A DNA stretch of 64,000 bases. It comes from Ursus arctos (taxonomy: Eukaryota > Chordata > Mammalia > Carnivora > Ursidae). Shown in pieces: positions 58,923 to 64,000 of the stretch (within the stretch, counting starts at the first letter, position 1; each line of letters begins with the position of its first letter). Below the pieces are notes generated by a model, which made no database searches, had not been told where the DNA came from, and saw only the letters and a program-made list of their open reading frames with translations. The translations under genes were made by a program, and so were the position numbers. The stretch covers positions 35,476,475 to 35,540,474 of the forward strand of contig NW_026622808.1 of assembly GCF_023065955.2 (NCBI RefSeq). The letters run 5' to 3'.

Positions 58923-58975
58923 CTTATATATCCCGGAAAGCCACTCCCCTCCTCGACGGGCTTCCTGATGATTCA
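58923..58975 (-). promoter_or_regulatory. MUSTN1: MUSTN1 core promoter: TATA box and AP-1-like site
   Basis: On the minus strand TATATAAG (58930-58923) is a strong TATA box. It predicts a start near 58895 and a 5'UTR of about 65 nt. Upstream, TGAATCA (58975-58969) is one base from the AP-1 consensus. AP-1 control of Mustn1 has been reported in rodents, so the match is sensible but unproven here. Confidence 0.7.
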
Positions 58976-60430
58976 GGTCCACACAGCCTCTAGTTCAGAG
59001 TTTATTCTTGGAGATGAGAGGGTTTGGCTGAGCCCTGCTGCTGGGGGGCTGCGGCCCTGGTGAGAGCAGGTGGCGGGGGAGACCCTGTGCCCTCGCAAAC
59101 AGCTGCTCTAGGGCAGGAGGGGCCGGGCCTGGCAGCGAGCAACGGGTGTGCTGAGGAACGCAGATCCCAGAATGTGTGTGGCAGCCTGAGCCGTCCAGCT
59201 GGGACAGTCCATCCCCACGCAGTGGGTGTCCCTGAGGGGAGCAAGGGCCCCTCGCCTGGCTGGGCCGTTCTGAGCTTGTTTTTCCTTCTCTCCCTGGATT
59301 CCAGAGGAAAGAGATTTTCCATCCCTGCACGGCAGCAGGACAGAAGCTGCCCGTGTCTGACACTCGGGAACATGTGCTCGCAGCGCGCACAGCCCCCCAT
59401 GGTTCACAGGGGAGCAACCGTGGCCGAGGGAAGCCCAGGAAGCCGCTCTGTTTGCTGTTGTGCCTGTCCTCTGTCTGGCTCCCAGGGCAAGTTCAGCAAA
59501 GGAACAAAGAGGCAGGGGGTAAAGTGCCCAGGAAGGAGCAGGAAGAAACTTGTTTTCTGATAAGGGCACTGGTGAATGCAGGCAGGGAAGGGCACAGAGC
59601 CTCTGACCGGATGAGGTCACCCAAAGGTGCCTGGCCTGAAGACACTTAGGTGGCTCAAAGAGGGTGGGTGACATCTGAGCCCATTCCAGGTACTGAGCTG
59701 TGGAGAGAGGGACAGATCCAAGGTCTCCCCTGAAGGTCACCTGGCTCTCTGCCAGCTCCTAATCGCCCATCCTTGAAGGGGAGACCCTCGAGGCACACGG
59801 CAGGACTCCTCACCTGGGGTGAGTGTGGGGAGTGGCTGGGTGGGGTGTCAGCCACACCCGAGCTCCTTGTCGGTTTGTGATGGGGATTATTTTTATCCTT
59901 GGAGGCTCCAAGCTGACGGAACCCCACCAGGCACTGACATTTGGTTATCCCGAATGTCACTCCACTGCTGTCACATCTCCAATCCCACCCCAAGCCCCAG
60001 CAGGCCAATGTGAGGACTGCCAGGCTCCATCTGAGACAAGTGCTGACATGAGGAATGCCTTCTGACAGCCAGGGGCACGAACCCAGGCCTGCGAACAGGG
60101 CCACGAGGCACTGAGGGCAAGCCTGGCCTGGGGGGGAGGTGCTCTGGCACTGCCCCCACGGCTGGCTCTGCCCAGGGAGGCACCTGCCTTCCAGCCCCAT
60201 GGCGTCACGGACAAGGATGTGGACTGTTCACTGCTCACAGCTCCCATCCCCCAGCACCACTTGCTCCTCAGGGGGAGGTAAAGTACCTTTTACTGGCATC
60301 TGCAGGGAAGCGGAAAAGGCGAGAGTGCGCTTGGTTTCTTCCTTTGGCAGAGCCCGGCTCCTGTGTCCGTCCCGGGGTGATGCAGGTTCATTCACACTGG
60401 GTTTCCTGGGGAGAGTCGTCTGTCTTCCTC
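58976..60430. other. MUSTN1 upstream / STIMATE downstream intergenic region
   Basis: No exon, RNA gene or clear repeat was recognised. It probably holds MUSTN1 regulatory sequence; no specific site beyond the core promoter can be supported. Confidence 0.6.
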
Positions 60431-60632
60431 TTGTTTTGTTTTGTTTTTTTTTTTTTAAAGATTATTTATTTGAGACAGGGAGAGAGCACGAGCGAGGGTG
60501 GGGGCAGAGGGAGAGGGAGAAGCAGGCTCCCAGCAGAGCAGGGAGCCCAATGTGGAGCTCGATCCCAGAACCCTGGGATCACGACCTGAGCCAAAGGCAG
60601 ATGCTTCACCGATTGAGCCACCCAGGCACCCC
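60431..60632 (-). mobile_element. CanSINE downstream of STIMATE
   Basis: Reversed head 'gagccacccaggcacccc' at the right end, body blocks 'gatcacgacctgagcc' and 'aaggcagatgcttcacc', and a long T-rich tail on the left. The target-site duplication is unclear; 'ggggagagtc' and 'ggggagaatc' on the two sides may be it. It lies just beyond the presumed STIMATE poly(A) site. Confidence 0.92.
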
Positions 60633-60768
60633 AGGGGAGAATCCTCCAACTCACTGGGGAAATTTTCTTGACCCTACTAAACTGTCTCAACTCCAAAGAA
60701 CACACAACCAACAACCACAAGTGACGGTTTCTTTAAAAAAAAAAAAAAAAACTATTAAGATGTGAAAC

Positions 60769-60774
60769 TTTATT
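60769..60774 (-). terminator. STIMATE: Minus-strand poly(A) signal, probably of STIMATE
   Basis: TTTATT on plus equals AATAAA on minus. It is followed on the transcribed strand by an 18-nt U-rich tract (60733-60750), a good downstream element. Confidence 0.65.
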
Positions 60775-61920
60775 GTAAACCATTTTACAATGTAAGTACA
60801 TCGTCTTCCCTTTCATTTCAAAAACGTATTTCTATGAATCTTAACACCACTGATGAAACACCCCCACTGGAAGGGCAGTGGAAATAGGCCATGATTTGCT
60901 CACAGAGTTCTGAGTTCTAATAAACATCATGAAAAGAGAGATCAAATGAGACCAGCCCACCCACCTAGCCAGGAGCTCAAGGTGCCGACGGCCATTGGAC
61001 CAGAAGTCCCTCCCTGAGAGCAAAGCCCTTCAGAGCTGCCATGTTTTCACAGGGTAAAACCGAGAGCTCTCCACTCCTGGTCGGAAGTGTGTGCAACTTC
61101 TAAAAGCCAGCCCTACATCCTACAAAGGGGCTGCTTTGGCCAGTGAGAAGTTCCCAGAGCTGTCTATGCTGGCCTGGCTGCAAAAGGCCAGTAAGTTGTT
61201 GTCTAGAGGGCAGAGTGGGCTCCTGGGCAGCCTTCCAATGGGGACTCTGGGCTGCAGGCTACAGGACTAGATTGCCTAGGATTTGAGCCTTTATAGGTTT
61301 TCTCTTTAAAGGCATGACAAGTCAACATTCGCCTCGGACTGTCTGTTGCTAGGAGGGGCATGAATTAAAGCTTGAGGCAGGAGGCCACCAGCGTGCCTGA
61401 GGGTTAACTGATGGGACACTGGCCTTTACCCCAAAGGTCTTCTGAGCAGACCAAGAAGCCACTGCTGCCCAGGATCTCACCACCATACCCCGCTTGCCAT
61501 TGTCAACATCCCACTGACAGCAGAAGGAAATAAGGCCAACGATTCCTGCCATTCAGACGTGACAGTTCTACCTCATCAGGTTATTTCCATTAGGTACAAA
61601 AAACTTGTTCATGACCCTGACTTATAAGCTTCCATCACGGGTGGCTTGGCCAAGGTCCACATCTGCACAGATCAGATGGACAGCACACAATATCCAGTTA
61701 GTGTCCCATGGTTTCTCAAGCACTGTGACACTTGCCACGTGGCCGGGTAAAGAGCTGCACCTCGTAAGGCACCTCGGGGCGGGTGGTGAGGAGACGCATC
61801 CCAGGGAGGGAGGACAGCTCAGCAGGAGGTTCTGACCATGGCCCTCTGCATCTGGTCTCTTGGGACAGCGCACCACAGAAAACCCCCCAGGGACTGCAGG
61901 AACCACTCCAGGGAATACAA

Positions 61921-61924
<4 letters not shown>

Positions 61925-61963
<39 letters not shown>
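61925..61963. repeat. (CA)n microsatellite
   Basis: About nineteen CA units within the presumed STIMATE 3'UTR; it reads as (TG)n in the transcript. Confidence 0.97.
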
Positions 61964-61965
<2 letters not shown>

Positions 61966-64000
61966 AGGGCAGGGAAGGCCACACCGGCGAGGCCACGCTG
62001 TCCAGTCCCACACACTACAAGGCTCTCTACGATTAGACACCCATCCCCAGGTCAGCCAGCTCTACAACTGTGGTTCAGAGACGAAAGCCCTTATTGAAAT
62101 CCGGGATACAAGGAAAAACCACCCCTCATTAGTCACTGCTTTGCTCCCCAAACCCAGTGCCCAGCAGGCACTGGGTCTGGCCTTGAGATGAGCAGATTGT
62201 CTGAAGCCTATATAAGTCCTACTTTTCACCTTCCAGGGACTGTGGCTCCTCCACCCACTGTGCCTGGAGCTGAAGACTGAAAGCACAGCTCTGATTCTGA
62301 GCTCAGGAAGGTGGAGGAAACAGGGGCGGGCACAGGCTGTTCATACAACATGGAACAGGAGGGAAAAGCAGGGAGAGCCAGCAACGCCACGAGAGGCTGA
62401 CATGAGCAGGCACAACGTCAGTTCTGGTTTTCCCCAGCACCGGTTCTTCAGGGGAGACACCCCACTACAGCAGGGGGACGGGCAGGAGTGAAGAGCCAAA
62501 ATGAGGGCTGGTCTTGCATACAGCCTCGCCTCCCGCTGCAGACACCCGCACTTGCAGAGTAGCCACCCAGGGTAGCAACAGGGCCTGGCTCCTTTGAGCC
62601 CTCTGGTTCCAGACTCCCAGGGGAAGACGAGTGCAATTGTGAGACGGAAGGCAGGCCCAGGGCTTAGCAGCTTGGCTCCCACGCCACAATTCTGACCCAA
62701 TCTACTTAAGGGCAGCACATTTGTATGTAGGTCTAAAAGGAAGGTTCTGGGCCAGGTGGCCTCCCTGCACCTGTCTCACTTCTAGCTTGTACCTTAGCGG
62801 TGTAGTTTTTCGTTCCTTAACTTCTGTGGCTGCGTCTGGGCCATGACAAAATGCTGGCTGCCCCACTGTGCTGCTCCCACAGCAGGGTGAGGGCCCAGGC
62901 CAACCCGTTCCACCGTGGTCAGCAGACTCACAAAGCTACGGGAGGCCTGGGGCCATCCTAAGCAGTGAGGGCCACTCCCCAGGGAGGGGACCGGGGCTTC
63001 GAAGCCTCTCCCCGGTCTGTGGATGCACACGCAAGCTCTTGCACCTTGACCCGCCCCATCTCCAGCTGCCCTGCTGCTTTGGATGCTGTGAGAAACAGGA
63101 TCACCGGGTCAGGAAGGCATTCCTCAGACTCTTGTGCAAAAAAGGGGTCACCACCAAGATGTCAGACACAGGACAGCCTGAGAGAAGGCTCCTGGGACTG
63201 GTCCAGCAGCTGGTTCTGAAGGCTCCACCTTGCACTGGGAGGCGAGGAGGCCCAGATTGAATTTTAAACTTCAGATGTGGAGACCAAAGAGAGGCAGGGA
63301 ACACAAAGGGGTCGCCTCATGGTCTCAGTTTCTCTGGACACAGACCTCCAGGCTCTTCTCTTGGTCATGTTTAACTAAGACTTCTAACCTGTCAGCAGAA
63401 AGCCAAGCAGCTGGACCCACTTGCCCCGGGCCCCGGACTGGCCTTTGGACCAGCTGCCTCCCACTCAGGCCCGGCCTCTACAGAGCCACTGGGTTTGTTC
63501 CTTTCAGACACGGGCTCCTCTCCCTTCCTGCCAGGACCATTTACCTCATTCATCGCAGACTACCTAAAAATATCCCAAATAAAAAACTCTCGACTTTTTC
63601 TTCCCGCTAGTTCACATCCCACAAAAGGCAGACAAACCCATTTCTTTGGGGCTTAAAAAGAGTTTTTAAATACAATAGTATGAAAATATAACTTAAAAAT
63701 ATAAAAGTCAACAGCATACGGAAGACTTAAAAATCTATGTTTTGCCCATTAGTCCCATAGGAAATAAACACATACTCAAAAACATTAACACTGTGACAGC
63801 TCATAAAACCGGCTTTAGAAATCAGTAGTTACAAAGCCATTTGGAGTAAGAAAGCATTGTGGTTCCAACTTGGTCAATGAATGACTTTCAGCCCAAAACG
63901 TGTTAGGTCCTCATGCTCCAGGAGCCTTGGGGAAAGGCTCTACCCAGTCTGTGCGCGCGTCCGTTTTCCTCCTCAATGCCACCCAGCCAGACACAGAACG

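Larger units (their letters stand above)
60750..64000 (-). other. STIMATE: Probable 3'UTR of STIMATE (TMEM110), running off the right edge
   Basis: No coding frame matches the lysine-rich STIMATE C-terminus, so no CDS is called. The assignment rests on human gene order (STIMATE directly upstream of MUSTN1 on the same strand), a canonical minus-strand poly(A) signal at 60774-60769, and the absence of splice-linked exons over 3.2 kb. The right end, from about 63640, is AT-rich, as 3'UTRs often are. STIMATE is an ER membrane protein that regulates STIM1 at ER-plasma membrane junctions. A downstream intergenic region with an unrelated poly(A) signal is the alternative. Confidence 0.5.

Noticed and set aside
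60775..64000. Possible STIMATE coding C-terminus
   Set aside because: I looked for the lysine-rich end of the protein on the minus strand and found no frame like it. Only untranslated sequence can be proposed.

Overview
This is mammalian nuclear DNA. Multi-exon genes with consensus GT-AG introns encode recognisable vertebrate plasma and muscle proteins. Three tRNA-derived SINEs of the carnivoran CanSINE (SINEC) type, all ending in the typical reversed GGCGCC/GGTGCC-CCAGG-TGGCTCA head, point to a carnivoran. The SINE bodies look more like the arctoid (bear, mustelid, seal) versions than the dog version, which is a weak inference from remembered consensus sequences. Gene content and order match the ITIH1-ITIH3-ITIH4-MUSTN1-STIMATE block of human 3p21. 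Left to right: an intergenic stretch with no exon found (1-5229); ITIH1 on the plus strand, 22 coding exons, 910 codons plus stop; a 3 kb gap; ITIH3 on the plus strand, 22 coding exons, 890 codons plus stop; a 3.7 kb convergent gap; ITIH4 on the minus strand, 24 coding exons, 924 codons plus stop; MUSTN1 on the minus strand, 3 coding exons, 82 codons plus stop; and a minus-strand poly(A) signal near 60.77 kb followed by what is most likely the long 3'UTR of STIMATE (TMEM110), running off the right edge. I assembled every exon by hand from splice signals and reading phase, and each joined frame stays open. ITIH1, ITIH3 and ITIH4 are inter-alpha-trypsin inhibitor heavy chains: liver-secreted proteins with a VIT domain followed by a von Willebrand A domain. 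ITIH1 and ITIH3 keep the Asp-Pro-His-Phe site where the heavy chain is cleaved and esterified to the chondroitin sulfate of bikunin, for later transfer to hyaluronan. ITIH4 lacks it and has instead a variable linker made of very short exons; its promoter has a STAT3-type acute-phase element and an HNF1-like site. MUSTN1 is a small nuclear musculoskeletal protein with its own TATA promoter, functionally unrelated to its neighbours. I found no undescribed biological system here. The items worth a second look are: the symmetric phase-1 micro-exon linker in all three paralogues, a likely MIR-derived splice site in ITIH4, an ITIH3-like 3' end in ITIH1 (possible gene conversion), a tandem NAGNAG acceptor in ITIH3, a LINE-1 nested in an older LTR inside ITIH3, and liver and acute-phase promoter motifs.
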